From NCBI GenBank assembly GCA_000371745.1, contig AQUH01000004.1, positions 1 to 41,694 on the forward strand: a stretch of 41,694 bases of DNA, read 5' to 3'. The stretch comes from an alpha proteobacterium SCGC AAA280-B11. GTDB lineage: Bacteria > Pseudomonadota > Alphaproteobacteria > Pelagibacterales > Pelagibacteraceae. Numbering within the stretch: the first letter of the stretch is position 1; each line of letters starts with the position of its first letter. Under the pieces are notes generated by a model, which was given only the letters and a program-made list of their open reading frames with translations, did no database searches and was not told the DNA's origin. This document shows positions 1 to 8,538 of this stretch, piece after piece. The position numbers were made by a program, and so were the translations under genes.

Positions 1-435
1 TTTTTTTTATTAATGGCAGCAAGAAATGAACACATTGTTAACAAAATAAATTTTTATCTTAAAAAAAACTTTATTATAGTTTGTGATAGATTTTTTTATT
101 CGACTTTAGCTTACCAACATTATTTGGAGGGTATGGATAAAAAATTTATATTTAATATTCAAAAAAAAATTTTTAATAAAGTTCATCCAAATATTACTTT
201 TTTGATTGATTTAAATAAAAAAGAATCAAAATCTAGAATTAAAAAAAGATCAAAAAGAACAAACAGATTCGATAGATTATCAAATTATCATTTTAACAAA
301 ATAAGAAACGGTTTTTTAAAAATATCTAAAATTTATAAAAATAAAATAATTTTAATTAATGGTAGTAAATCGATGTATGAAATTAAGAATGAAATCAATA
401 ACAAAACTTTAAAACTATTAAATGCAAAACGTTAA
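1..435 (+). CDS. tmk: thymidylate kinase, 5' end missing
   Basis: Phosphorylates dTMP to dTDP in the cytoplasm for DNA synthesis. The frame is open to the left edge (FFLLMAARNEH...), so the first visible ATG at base 13 is internal; the P-loop half lies outside the window. Visible family marks are the region matching LLxxAxRxEHV, the CDRFFYSTLAYQ segment (DRY/F-STLAYQG motif that contacts dTMP), the LID-like stretch KKRSKRTNRFD and the FLIDL strand. The 3' end overlaps holB by 14 bases. The tmk-holB pair is a common bacterial arrangement and supports both calls. Confidence 0.93.
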   Translation, partial: FFLLMAARNEHIVNKINFYLKKNFIIVCDRFFYSTLAYQHYLEGMDKKFIFNIQKKIFNKVHPNITFLIDLNKKESKSRIKKRSKRTNRFDRLSNYHFNKIRNGFLKISKIYKNKIILINGSKSMYEIKNEINNKTLKLLNAKR

Positions 436-1363
436 TTTTTTAAATATTGAGGAATTAAATAAATCTCAGAGGTTATTATACGGTCATGATGATTTATTTA
501 AAAAACTAACAAGTTTATACAAAATAAAAAAGCTACCTAATAAGATTATATTTAGTGGTTTCGATGGAGTAGGGAAGGCTACTTTTGTTTATCATTTAAT
601 AAATGCTATTTTATCAAGCCAAGAAGAGAATTCTTATAATCTTTCTGAAAAAAAAATTTTAGAAACCAATAAAAGTTATTTAGATTTGATTAATAATGTT
701 AATTTTAATTTAAAGCATTTAAAAGTAGATGATTCTAAAAAAATAATTTCAATAGAAGAAACTAGAGAAATAATAGATTTTTTTAATAAATCATCAATTA
801 ATAATAAGCCAAAAATTTTTTTTCTAGAAGGCGCAGAAAATCTTAATAAAAGCTCCTCAAACTCAATCTTAAAAGTTTTAGAAGAATTACCAGAAAATAA
901 TTATTTTTTTATTTCTCATATTGAAAATAAAAAATTATTGGAAACAATTAAATCCAGATGTTTTAACTGTAGACTTTTTGTTAGTTCCAAGGAAAGTCAA
1001 ATTATAAAAAAAAAGTTAATAGCTCAATATGACGCTAGTGACACTATTATTCCCAATTTAACGCCTGGAATAAACCTTAAAATAAGTCTTTTGTTTAAAG
1101 AACTAGACCTACATAAAAAAGATTTTTCAACAAAAATACTAGCTATCCAAAGTTATTATTTAGAAGAAAAATATAATAAAGTATTAGATTTAATGCATGT
1201 ATATATTGAAAATTACTTCGCTAATAATATAGAAAAAAATAATTTTTTTAAAAATTTTAGAATAAGAAATAAAATTAATAATATTATTCATAATATTAAT
1301 TCAATTAATAACGAGATTAAAAGTAGTTTTTATGAAATTAATCTTTTACTAGGCATCAAATAA
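422..1363 (+). CDS. holB: DNA polymerase III delta' subunit
   Basis: Clamp-loader subunit of the replicative polymerase. The 313-residue product has a Walker A-like GFDGVGKATF at about residues 46-55, a DNA polymerase III delta'-type segment SSSNSILKVLEELPENNYFF (normally NALLKTLEEPP) near residue 140, and an SRC sensor in KSRCFNCRLF. The zinc module of gamma/tau is not evident. It starts inside the end of tmk and its stop shares one base with the metG start, so it is surely part of the same transcript. The C-terminal third is poorly conserved and extremely rich in Asn, Ile and Lys, as expected from the base composition. Confidence 0.88.
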   Translation: MQNVNFLNIEELNKSQRLLYGHDDLFKKLTSLYKIKKLPNKIIFSGFDGVGKATFVYHLINAILSSQEENSYNLSEKKILETNKSYLDLINNVNFNLKHLKVDDSKKIISIEETREIIDFFNKSSINNKPKIFFLEGAENLNKSSSNSILKVLEELPENNYFFISHIENKKLLETIKSRCFNCRLFVSSKESQIIKKKLIAQYDASDTIIPNLTPGINLKISLLFKELDLHKKDFSTKILAIQSYYLEEKYNKVLDLMHVYIENYFANNIEKNNFFKNFRIRNKINNIIHNINSINNEIKSSFYEINLLLGIK

Positions 1364-2884
1364 TGAAAAATTTTTACCTCACTACACCTATTTATTACCC
1401 TTCAGCAAAACCACATATGGGCCATGCTTATTCGAGTATATCAGCTGATGTCATAGCGAGATTTAAAAGAATTGAAGGCTATAAAGTCAATTTTTTAACA
1501 GGAACGGACGAGCACGGTCTTAAAATCCAAAGAGCTGCCGAACAAAAAAAAAAAAATCCAAAAGATTTTTGCGATGAAATTTCTAAAAACTTTATTGATC
1601 TTGCAAAAAAATTAAATCTTACAAATACTGATTTTATAAGAACTACAGAAGCTAGACACAAAAAAACTGTTACTAAACTGTGGAGTATTCTTGAAGAGAA
1701 AAAAGAAATTTATATTTCTAAATATTCTGGATGGTATTCCGTATCTGATGAAGCATTTTATACAGAGGACGAAATTGAAACTAAATCTGATCTTAAAATT
1801 TCTAAGATCTCAGGATCCAAAGTTGAGTGGATGGAAGAAGAATCTTATTTTTTTAGACTTTCAAAATGGCAAGAACCTTTATTAAAATATTATGAAGATA
1901 ATCCTAATTTTATTTCTCCAACAAGTAGAAAGAATGAAGTTATCAGTTTTGTTAAAAGTGGACTAAAAGATCTTTCAATTAGCAGAACTTCTTTTAAGTG
2001 GGGCATACCAGTTCCAAATAATGATAAGCATATAATCTATGTTTGGCTTGACGCTCTCACTAACTACATAAGCGCTTTGAATTATTTTGAAAAAGATAAT
2101 AAAAATGAATTTTGGCCTGCAGATGTTCATATTATAGGAAAAGATATTATTAGATTCCATTGTGTTTATTGGCCAGCTTTTCTATTGGCGGCTGGGATTT
2201 CTCCACCAAAAAAAAGTTTTTGCTCATGGGTGGATTCTTTCTGGAGAGGAAAAAATGTCTAAATCAAAAGGAAATATTTTAGATCCTTTAGAGATTATTG
2301 AAAATTACGGCCTAGATGAAATTAGATATTATTTAATGAAAGAAGTTATTTATGGCGAGGATGGAAAAATAACACCGGAAAATTTAATTAATTGCATTAA
2401 TAGCGATTTAGCCAACAATATTGGAAATTTATATCAAAGAGTAACTTCAATTCTTCATAGTAAGTTAAATTCTACAATACCAAATTGCCAGCCAAATGAA
2501 AATTCTGACATAAAAATATTAAATTTAGTTGAAGAGAATTTAAATACACTAATTAATACTTTTAATAAATTTGAAATTCACAATTATTTGAAAAATATTA
2601 TTCAATTATGTTCTGAAGTTAATAAATATGTAAATGATTCTGCTCCTTGGTCTATTAAAGAGGACAATCTGCAAAAAAGAAACGTAATAATATATGTGGT
2701 TTTAGATTTTATTAGAAAAGTATCTATACTACTTCAACCAATTATACCTGAAAAAACTAAAATAATACTAGATTCATTAGATGTTAATGAAAATGACAGA
2801 TTTATAAAAAATATAAATAAAAATTTTGCTCTTACGCATGGTAATAAAATTAAAAAAATAAATATTTTATTTAAAAAACAATGA
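1363..2884 (+). CDS. metG: methionine--tRNA ligase, frame broken by one base
   Basis: Charges tRNA-Met. Two frames together make one enzyme. The first (1363-2262) carries the class I HMGH signature at residues 18-21, TDEHG and the YVWLDAL region. It should run on into VFAHGWILSGEEKMSKSKGN, but the KMSKS motif (bases 2252-2266) and everything after it lie in the next frame, up to 2884. The frames cross at an A8 run (2208-2215): with seven A the reading is PPKKVFAHGW. Corrected, the protein is about 506 residues, the usual size of the short MetG type without the zinc-knuckle insert and without the C-terminal tRNA-binding domain. The gene is essential, so sequencing error or slippage is more likely than true loss. 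It overlaps tatD by four bases (ATGA). Confidence 0.9.
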
Positions 2885-3651
2885 TTGTAGATTCGCATTG
2901 CCACCTTGATTACGAACCTTTAATTAATAATATTGATCAAGTTTTAATAAACGCTAAAAAAAATAATATTACAAAATTACTAACTATTGGTACAAGTTTT
3001 GAAAGCTCTATTAAAGTTTTAGATATAGTTGGAAAATACGAAAATATTTATGGCGCGATAGGTATTCATCCTAATTCCACAACTGGAAATTTAGATAAAT
3101 TAATCAGTATTCTCGAACTTAAAAAAAAAAGTAAAAAAATAATAGCTTTTGGCGAAACGGGTTTGGATTATTTTTATAAACACAGTAAAAAAAATGATCA
3201 GATCGTTTCATTTGAAAAACATGTTGAATTTTCTACAGTTGAGGGTGTACCTGTGATTGTTCATACAAGAGAAGCCGATGATGACACTATTTCTGTTATT
3301 AAAAAAAACTTCGTTAAGACAAATTTTTTAATACACTGTTTTACTGGATCATTAGATTTTGCAAAAAAATTACTAGATTTGAATTGTTTAATATCATTCA
3401 GCGGAATAATAACTTTCAAAAAATCAGAAGAATTAAGAAAAGTTGTAAAATATGTGCCTTTGGACAGAATGTTAATAGAGACAGATTCTCCTTATTTAAG
3501 TCCTGATCCATTCCGAGGCAAGAGCAATGAGCCTGCGTATGTAAAAATTGTTGCTGAAACCGTTGCATTAATTAAACAAACAAATTTTGATTTAGTTGCA
3601 AATTCTACAACAGATAATTTTCATAAATTGTTTTTTAATGAAAAAAACTAA
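2881..3651 (+). CDS. tatD: TatD family metal-dependent hydrolase/DNase
   Basis: Amidohydrolase-fold enzyme of the TatD family; members act as 3'-5' DNases or RNases in the cytoplasm. The 256-residue length is typical. Metal ligands are visible in order: DSHCHLD at the N terminus, GETGLDY (Glu), PVIVHTREAD (His), IHCFTGS (His) and IETDSPYL (Asp). The start is coupled to the metG stop (ATGA), and metG-tatD-metallohydrolase is a widespread bacterial order. Its end overlaps the next gene by 14 bases. The family is sure; the physiological substrate is not. Confidence 0.93.
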   Translation: MIVDSHCHLDYEPLINNIDQVLINAKKNNITKLLTIGTSFESSIKVLDIVGKYENIYGAIGIHPNSTTGNLDKLISILELKKKSKKIIAFGETGLDYFYKHSKKNDQIVSFEKHVEFSTVEGVPVIVHTREADDDTISVIKKNFVKTNFLIHCFTGSLDFAKKLLDLNCLISFSGIITFKKSEELRKVVKYVPLDRMLIETDSPYLSPDPFRGKSNEPAYVKIVAETVALIKQTNFDLVANSTTDNFHKLFFNEKN

Positions 3652-4423
3652 AGTAATTTTATTAGGAAGCGGAAGTTCTTTAGGTGTTCCAAGAATAGAT
3701 GGTTATTGGGGTAAAGTTAATAAAAAAAATAAAAAAAATCATAGAATGAGATGCTCGTTATTTATCAGGTATAAAGGAATGAATATAATTATAGACACAT
3801 CACCAGATATAAAAAATCAAGTTCTTAAAAATAAAATTAAAAAAATTGATTTCGTTATTTATACTCATGATCATGCAGATCAAACCCATGGAATCAATGA
3901 ACTTAGACCATTTTTTTGGCTTAATAAAAAAAAAATACCAATCTACGCTGACAAAGAAACATCAAGTTATTTAATGCGTTCTTTTAAATATCTATTTGTG
4001 AAGCAAAGCAAATATTATAAACCCATATTAAAGATGAATATTATTAAGAATAATTTTTATTTAAAAAAAAATAAAAATTTTATTCAGATAAAAAAAATAG
4101 AAGTCAAACATGGGGACATAAATGCTAATGGATATTTATTTAATAATATAGCTTACATTAGTGACTGTAGCTCAATATCAAGTAAATCATTAAAAAAGCT
4201 TATCAATTTAAAATTATTAATTATAGATTGTTTAAAATTTAAAGCTCACGCTACTCATTTAAATTTTAAAAAATGCTTATCTTATATAAAAATATTAAAA
4301 CCAAAAAAAACTATACTTACTAATTTACACAGCGATATAGATTATTTATCATTTAAGAAAAAATTATCAAAAATATCTAAAACAATAACTCCTGGCTACG
4401 ATGGACTTAAGGTTGTTATTTAA
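3638..4423 (+). CDS. MBL-fold metallohydrolase, PhnP-like
   Basis: Metallo-beta-lactamase-fold hydrolase related to PhnP (cyclic phosphate phosphodiesterase) proteins that follow tatD in many proteobacteria. The N terminus has LGSGSSLGVPRI, the family's G-S-G-(T/S)-S-x-G-x-P signature. The metal site is THDHAD at about residues 76-81, with later ligands likely in VKHGD, ISDCSS and the ATHLNF/LHSD region. I chose the ATG at 3638 (MKKTKVILLGSG) because an upstream start at 3596 only adds a stretch antisense in phase to the tatD end and no family sequence. 261 residues. It is translationally linked to the genes on both sides. The exact substrate is unknown. Confidence 0.85.
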   Translation: MKKTKVILLGSGSSLGVPRIDGYWGKVNKKNKKNHRMRCSLFIRYKGMNIIIDTSPDIKNQVLKNKIKKIDFVIYTHDHADQTHGINELRPFFWLNKKKIPIYADKETSSYLMRSFKYLFVKQSKYYKPILKMNIIKNNFYLKKNKNFIQIKKIEVKHGDINANGYLFNNIAYISDCSSISSKSLKKLINLKLLIIDCLKFKAHATHLNFKKCLSYIKILKPKKTILTNLHSDIDYLSFKKKLSKISKTITPGYDGLKVVI

Positions 4424-6531
4424 TGAGTAAAAAAAAAGAAATAGCAATATTATTACCTAATAAAGAAGATTATTCAAAAAATAATGCTGCTGCTGCTTCA
4501 ATTTGGGTAAAAGATTTTAATAGGGGTGAACTATTTAATAAAACAACAATTTTCGGTGTGGCTAAATCTTTACCTTATTTATCAAAAAATTTTATTAATT
4601 TAAATAATAAATTTTTAATAGGTAATAGTTATTTTTATTTAAAAAGTTTTATAAAAAGATTACCAAAAAATACAAAAATAATAGAAATTCACAACAGGCC
4701 GCATTTTTTTTTAATTCTTAAAAAAAAAATTCCTAATATAAAATTTATATTGGTATTTCATAATGATCCTAATTTATTAAGAGGATCAAAAACAATTAAT
4801 GAAAAAATAAAAATTTTAGAAAGTTGTGATGAAATTATTTTTGCAAGTTCTTATATCAAAGAAAGATTTTATTATAATTTAAAAAACACATTAAACCAGA
4901 AGGGAAATGTAGTTTATCCCTCAACCAATTATTATAATCATAATTTTAATAAAAAAATTCAAAAGGAAAAAATTATTATTTTTGTTGGAAAAATGAATTC
5001 CTCTAAGGGTTATAATATTTTTGGTGAGGCAGCTCTTAAAGTTTTAAACAAGTATAAAGATTGGCAAGTTATAATTGCTGGTAATGAAAAAAGAGAAACT
5101 TATAACTTTTACCATAAGAGACTTAAATTCTATAAATGGATTTCCCATAATAAAATTATTAATCTTTATAAAAAGTCCTCTATTTCTATCGTTCCATCTG
5201 TCTGGGAAGAGCCTTTTGGTCGAACAGCCATGGAATCCTCAGATATGGGTAATGCTGTAATAACATCCGGAAGGGGTGGATTAAAAGAAACATCCTTTAA
5301 ACCAATTATTCTTAAAAAATTAGATGCAATTTCTATTGAAAATGAAATTATAAAATTGATTAAAAGTCCAAAATTATTAAGAAAAATACAAAATTTTAAC
5401 TATAAAAATAAAAAAATTAATTACATAGATAATCTTAATTTAATAAATTCCATAAAAAAAAAGCTTCTTTTAAATAAAAAAAAAAATCTTATTAATTCTA
5501 TTAATAGAATATTACATATTTCAAATTTTGATGAAAAAACTCATCATAGATTATTTAATATTAATTTAGCCAATAAAATTAGCAATGGATTTGCTAAAAA
5601 TAAAATTTCGATAATTAATTTTAGTGATAGATCTTATGTAAAAAGTAAATTTTTTTTATATGCTTTAGAAAATGAAGTTAAAAATATTCTTAAAAATTAT
5701 AATCCTAATCTAATTTTATTAGGCCATACAAATTTATTGTCATTATCTTTTTTGCAGGAAATCAAATTTTACAATCCAGGTTTAAGAATAGCCTTTTGGT
5801 ACGAAGACTCTGTTAATAAAAATGGACCAGATTTTAATAAAAATATATCCTTTTTAGAGAAGTATAAATCAGTTGTTGATCAGTATTTTGTAACAACTAA
5901 CAAATATCACGTTCAAGCCTCAATACCTAAAAATAAATTAAATTATATCCCTGTACCATGTTCAGCATCAACGGAAAATCTAGATTTATACAAAACTAAA
6001 AATCATGAATTTGATATTTTTTTTGCATCCAGTCACGGGGTAAACAGGGGGGTTCTTAAAAAAAATAAAATAGATGAAAGATATAACTTTTTAAAATTGC
6101 TAATAGAAAAATCTAAAAATATTACTTATAATATATTTGGTTACGATAATATTTCTCCTGTATGGGGTGATAAATTTTATGATGAAATTTCAAAATGTAA
6201 ATTTGGGCTAAATTTGAGCAGGGGAAAACCTACAAAACATTACTCTAGCAACAGAATCGCTACATTGATTGCTAATGGGATCCCTACTTTAATAGATCAA
6301 AATACTAAATTTAACGATTTTTTTTCCAATAATGAAGTAATTTTTTATAAAAATATTGATGATTTAATTGTTAAAATTAATTTTTATAAAAAAAATGAAA
6401 ATGCAAGAAAAAAAATAGGGTTTAATGGAAAGAAAAAGTACTTCAAAATATTTAACAATCAAATTGTTGCTGATTATATTCTTTCTAAAACTTTGAAAAC
6501 GAAACCTAATTTTAAATATATATGGGAGTAA
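4423..6531 (+). CDS. fused double glycosyltransferase (GT4-like plus CgeB-like)
   Basis: A 702-residue protein with two GT-B type units. The N-terminal half (about 1-330) is a GT4-like transferase: FVGKMNSSKGYNIF, a nucleotide-sugar region, and VPSVWEEPFGRTAMESSDMG with the E-x7-E pattern. The second half (about 365-700) starts again with ILHISNFD and ends in NLSRGKPTKHYSSNRI...IANGIPTLID, which resembles the Glyco_trans_1_2/CgeB group. No membrane segment is seen. It probably adds sugars to surface polysaccharide or lipid; donor and acceptor cannot be read from sequence. It is the last gene of the plus-strand operon (TAATG overlap with the previous gene), an odd companion for replication and translation genes, and it ends next to the accessory block. 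Confidence 0.8.
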   Translation: MSKKKEIAILLPNKEDYSKNNAAAASIWVKDFNRGELFNKTTIFGVAKSLPYLSKNFINLNNKFLIGNSYFYLKSFIKRLPKNTKIIEIHNRPHFFLILKKKIPNIKFILVFHNDPNLLRGSKTINEKIKILESCDEIIFASSYIKERFYYNLKNTLNQKGNVVYPSTNYYNHNFNKKIQKEKIIIFVGKMNSSKGYNIFGEAALKVLNKYKDWQVIIAGNEKRETYNFYHKRLKFYKWISHNKIINLYKKSSISIVPSVWEEPFGRTAMESSDMGNAVITSGRGGLKETSFKPIILKKLDAISIENEIIKLIKSPKLLRKIQNFNYKNKKINYIDNLNLINSIKKKLLLNKKKNLINSINRILHISNFDEKTHHRLFNINLANKISNGFAKNKISIINFSDRSYVKSKFFLYALENEVKNILKNYNPNLILLGHTNLLSLSFLQEIKFYNPGLRIAFWYEDSVNKNGPDFNKNISFLEKYKSVVDQYFVTTNKYHVQASIPKNKLNYIPVPCSASTENLDLYKTKNHEFDIFFASSHGVNRGVLKKNKIDERYNFLKLLIEKSKNITYNIFGYDNISPVWGDKFYDEISKCKFGLNLSRGKPTKHYSSNRIATLIANGIPTLIDQNTKFNDFFSNNEVIFYKNIDDLIVKINFYKKNENARKKIGFNGKKKYFKIFNNQIVADYILSKTLKTKPNFKYIWE

Positions 6532-6543
6532 TACTAGATAACT

Positions 6544-6562
6544 AACATTATAAATGTTTTTT
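6544..6562 (+). terminator. intrinsic terminator of the tmk-glycosyltransferase operon
   Basis: AACATT and AATGTT form a perfect 6-bp stem around a 3-base ATA loop, followed by a T run (6557-6562). It lies 13 bases after the glycosyltransferase stop. The stem is AT-rich, so it is weak by usual rules. It abuts the convergent end of the recombinase gene. Confidence 0.5.
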
Positions 6563-7478
6563 ATAAATCTATTTTTGATAAAGCGTTATTTTTAAATAAA
6601 TTAGACTCCTTTATGTACCTTCTTACCATTTGAGTAGTTTTGTGGCCTGTCATATTCATAATACTTTTTTCATCAGCACCTGATCCTGCCGCTACTGTTG
6701 CAAAACCAGATCTTAAACTATGTCCTGAGTATTTTTTTGGATCAAATCCAGCTACAGATAAATATTTTTTAATTAAAATTGCTACCATTTTATCTGAGAT
6801 ATTAAAGACAAAGCCTTTTTTTGATTTAGAGATTTCAATCCATTTTTTTAAAAAAATAACAGGGCAAAAATTCTCATCTTTAAAATAGGGTATAGCCTTA
6901 ATCATACCTTCTCCAGATTGGTCAGTTTTTGATCTTTTGATAAAAATTTTTACACCTTCTTTTGTGAACTCCAAGTCTTCATGATCAATATTAACAAGCT
7001 CAGATCTTCTAAAGCCACCTGAAAATCCAATTAATATTAAGGCTTTGTCTCTATCCTTTCTTGATTCATCTTTTTCCGATTTTTCAATAATATTAATAAT
7101 TTCCTTTAATTCATTAATTAAAATTGGTTTTTTAGATTTCTGAAATACGCCCTTTTTTCTTTGTATCCCCATTAAATTTTCAATAATAAGTGGGTGCTTA
7201 ATATCTATATAGTGCCCTTTAACCTTGTGAATTACACTAATAGAAGCCAGTCTACGTTTTAACGTGCTTACTTTTGAATTTGATGACAGGTGAGTAATAT
7301 AGAAAGAAACGACTTTTGGCTGAGCTGGCAACGCACTAAAATTGTTTTTTTTGCAAAAATCAACAAAATGGTTAAAGTCAGATTTGTAAGCTCTAATTGT
7401 ATTGGCTGATTTGGAGGATTTAATATTGTCTAATGTCTCAATCTCAATAGAACTTAAATCTTTTACTAAATTTGACAT
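6561..7478 (-). CDS. tyrosine recombinase / integrase
   Basis: Site-specific recombinase of the tyrosine family. In the 305-residue version the N-terminal SAM-like DNA-binding domain (about 20-105) has the SANTIRAYKSDFNHFVDFC pattern. The catalytic domain holds Arg157 (GGFRRSE), Lys184 (SKTDQ), His253 and Arg256 (HSLR), His279 (TGHK) and nucleophile Tyr288 (VRRYIK), so the full R-K-H-R-H-Y set is present. I start it at 7478 (MSNLVKDL) because a longer frame from 7523 would run through a TTGACA promoter and a palindrome just upstream. It resembles phage/island integrases such as those acting on dispersed attachment sites more than XerC/D, whose sequences are more strongly conserved. No tRNA adjoins it, so the target site is unclear. 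Confidence 0.92.
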   Translation of the reverse strand: MSNLVKDLSSIEIETLDNIKSSKSANTIRAYKSDFNHFVDFCKKNNFSALPAQPKVVSFYITHLSSNSKVSTLKRRLASISVIHKVKGHYIDIKHPLIIENLMGIQRKKGVFQKSKKPILINELKEIINIIEKSEKDESRKDRDKALILIGFSGGFRRSELVNIDHEDLEFTKEGVKIFIKRSKTDQSGEGMIKAIPYFKDENFCPVIFLKKWIEISKSKKGFVFNISDKMVAILIKKYLSVAGFDPKKYSGHSLRSGFATVAAGSGADEKSIMNMTGHKTTQMVRRYIKESNLFKNNALSKIDL

Positions 7479-7482
7479 AAAT

Positions 7483-7507
7483 TTCCGATAACCATTAATT
7501 ATCGGAA
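7483..7507. promoter_or_regulatory. perfect palindrome at the integrase start of transcription
   Basis: TTCCGATAA and TTATCGGAA form a perfect 9-bp inverted repeat around a 7-base spacer. It abuts the predicted -10 box on one side and ends four bases before the integrase ATG on the other. The position suits an operator for autoregulation or for a separate repressor. The 9-7-9 geometry is also that of a tyrosine-recombinase core site. Confidence 0.6.
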
Positions 7508-7536
7508 CTATTAATACAACCATAAATTGATGTCAA
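7508..7536 (-). promoter_or_regulatory. sigma-70-type promoter of the integrase
   Basis: On the minus strand a perfect -35 TTGACA (7531-7536) is followed after 17 bases by TAATAG (7508-7513) as a weak -10. The start of transcription would fall inside the adjoining palindrome, about 20-25 bases before the ATG at 7478. Confidence 0.5.
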
Positions 7537-7566
7537 TATCTAACAAAAGAGTTATTTATCATTATA

Positions 7567-7938
7567 ATGCATCTAAAATTCGATAACTTTGAACTTAAGC
7601 TTAATCTAGATAACTCTCAAACAGCACTCAAATTAGCCAAATTAAGCTCATTTAAAGCCCAAATAAACACTTGGGGCGAAGAGATATACTTCGAGACCAC
7701 TAATCTAGGCATTAAACCAGATAAAAACGCTAGAGATATAGTCACTTTTGGTGAAGTTGCTTATTGGTGTGAAGGCAATTCAATAGCAATTGGCTTTGGA
7801 AAAACACCAGTTTCTATAGAAAACGAAATAAGACTAGTCTCAAAAGTTAATATTTTCGCAACTTTTATCACATCTTCAAAAGTACTTAATAATCTCAAAA
7901 AGCTTAATAATAATGATAAAATAAGTATCATAATTTAA
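7567..7938 (+). CDS. cyclophilin-like fold protein (Cyclophil_like, TM1367 type)
   Basis: A 123-residue protein matching the small cyclophilin-like family (formerly DUF369): NTWGEEIYFET, then DIVTFGEVAYWCEGNSIAIGFGKTPVS and ENEIRLVSKVNIFA, close to the family pattern of a GD-x-AYWPxG turn followed by FGPTP. The family shares the cyclophilin barrel, but its function is not established and prolyl isomerase residues are not obvious. No signal peptide or Shine-Dalgarno site is seen. It is transcribed divergently from the integrase, 88 bases away, and convergently to the next gene. It may be a chromosomal gene caught between accessory genes or cargo. Confidence 0.8.
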   Translation: MHLKFDNFELKLNLDNSQTALKLAKLSSFKAQINTWGEEIYFETTNLGIKPDKNARDIVTFGEVAYWCEGNSIAIGFGKTPVSIENEIRLVSKVNIFATFITSSKVLNNLKKLNNNDKISIII

Positions 7939-8031
7939 ATAGTTAAGTTTATATAAAAAGCTATTTAAAACATGTATTTAGTTATAATACTTAAAGTATC
8001 ACTTTATGTTATAGTAACTATTTAAATACAG

Positions 8032-8538
8032 TTAATAATAATGTCTTTTTGGCTTTTGAATCCTCCATTCTTGAGTACTGCCTAATCTGCCCTTATTGAT
8101 AGGCTCAAAAGGGTTAACCCAACCTCCATAAATAGACCAATCTTTCTTAGGCGTTGTAAAGTTGAATTTAATCTCTTTCTTCTTTAACTTTTCACGCTCC
8201 TTTTCAAGTTGAGCCTCACGTTCAGCTTCACGTTTCTTTTGGTAAGCATATAAATCATCATAAGAAGTATCGATCTTTTTAACTTCTTCCTTTGAATCGG
8301 AAACTTCAATGGCGGGTTTTTTAGCTTTTTTACCAGTCATTGATTCATATAAAGATGGATCATTAACTTCCATATAAGGTCCCCATTTTTCAATTAATTG
8401 ATTATGAGTATCTTTTATGAGCTGATTAAAAGTTGGCTTTGTTTTGACACGGCACATGCTTTTGTAACGAGGATTTGATAAAAAAACCCTTTTATTACGA
8501 GCATAATAACCGATTTTGGATGGATGTATTTTTTTCAT
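8032..8538 (-). CDS. uncharacterised protein with charged coiled-coil segment
   Basis: I do not recognise this 168-residue protein. The first half is basic (KIHPSKIGYYARNKR..., a LIKDTHNQLIEKWGPYM segment). Residues about 100-125 are a Glu/Lys/Arg-rich stretch (KKREAEREAQLEKEREKL) that should form a helix or coiled coil. The C terminus is aromatic and basic, ending KPKRHYY. No signal peptide or membrane segment. It starts in an ATGA overlap with the preceding minus-strand gene and has a full AGGAGG site, so the two are surely co-translated. Neighbourhood suggests phage or island origin. Confidence 0.72.
   Translation of the reverse strand: MKKIHPSKIGYYARNKRVFLSNPRYKSMCRVKTKPTFNQLIKDTHNQLIEKWGPYMEVNDPSLYESMTGKKAKKPAIEVSDSKEEVKKIDTSYDDLYAYQKKREAEREAQLEKEREKLKKKEIKFNFTTPKKDWSIYGGWVNPFEPINKGRLGSTQEWRIQKPKRHYY

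Noticed and set aside
2216-2266. Programmed ribosomal frameshifting in metG
   Set aside because: Restoring the frame needs removal of a base (+1 shift), but A8-G is not a known +1 site, and no stimulatory element is seen; error or polymerase slippage explains it more simply.
2162-2884. A separate gene beginning at 2162
   Set aside because: The first 18 codons are out of frame with metG; the sequence becomes MetG only after the A8 run, so this is the 3' part of the same gene.
7939-8031. A regulatory or RNA element in the gap between two convergent genes
   Set aside because: It is plain AT-rich sequence with only imperfect short inverted repeats such as ATACTT-AA-AGTAT, as expected by chance here.
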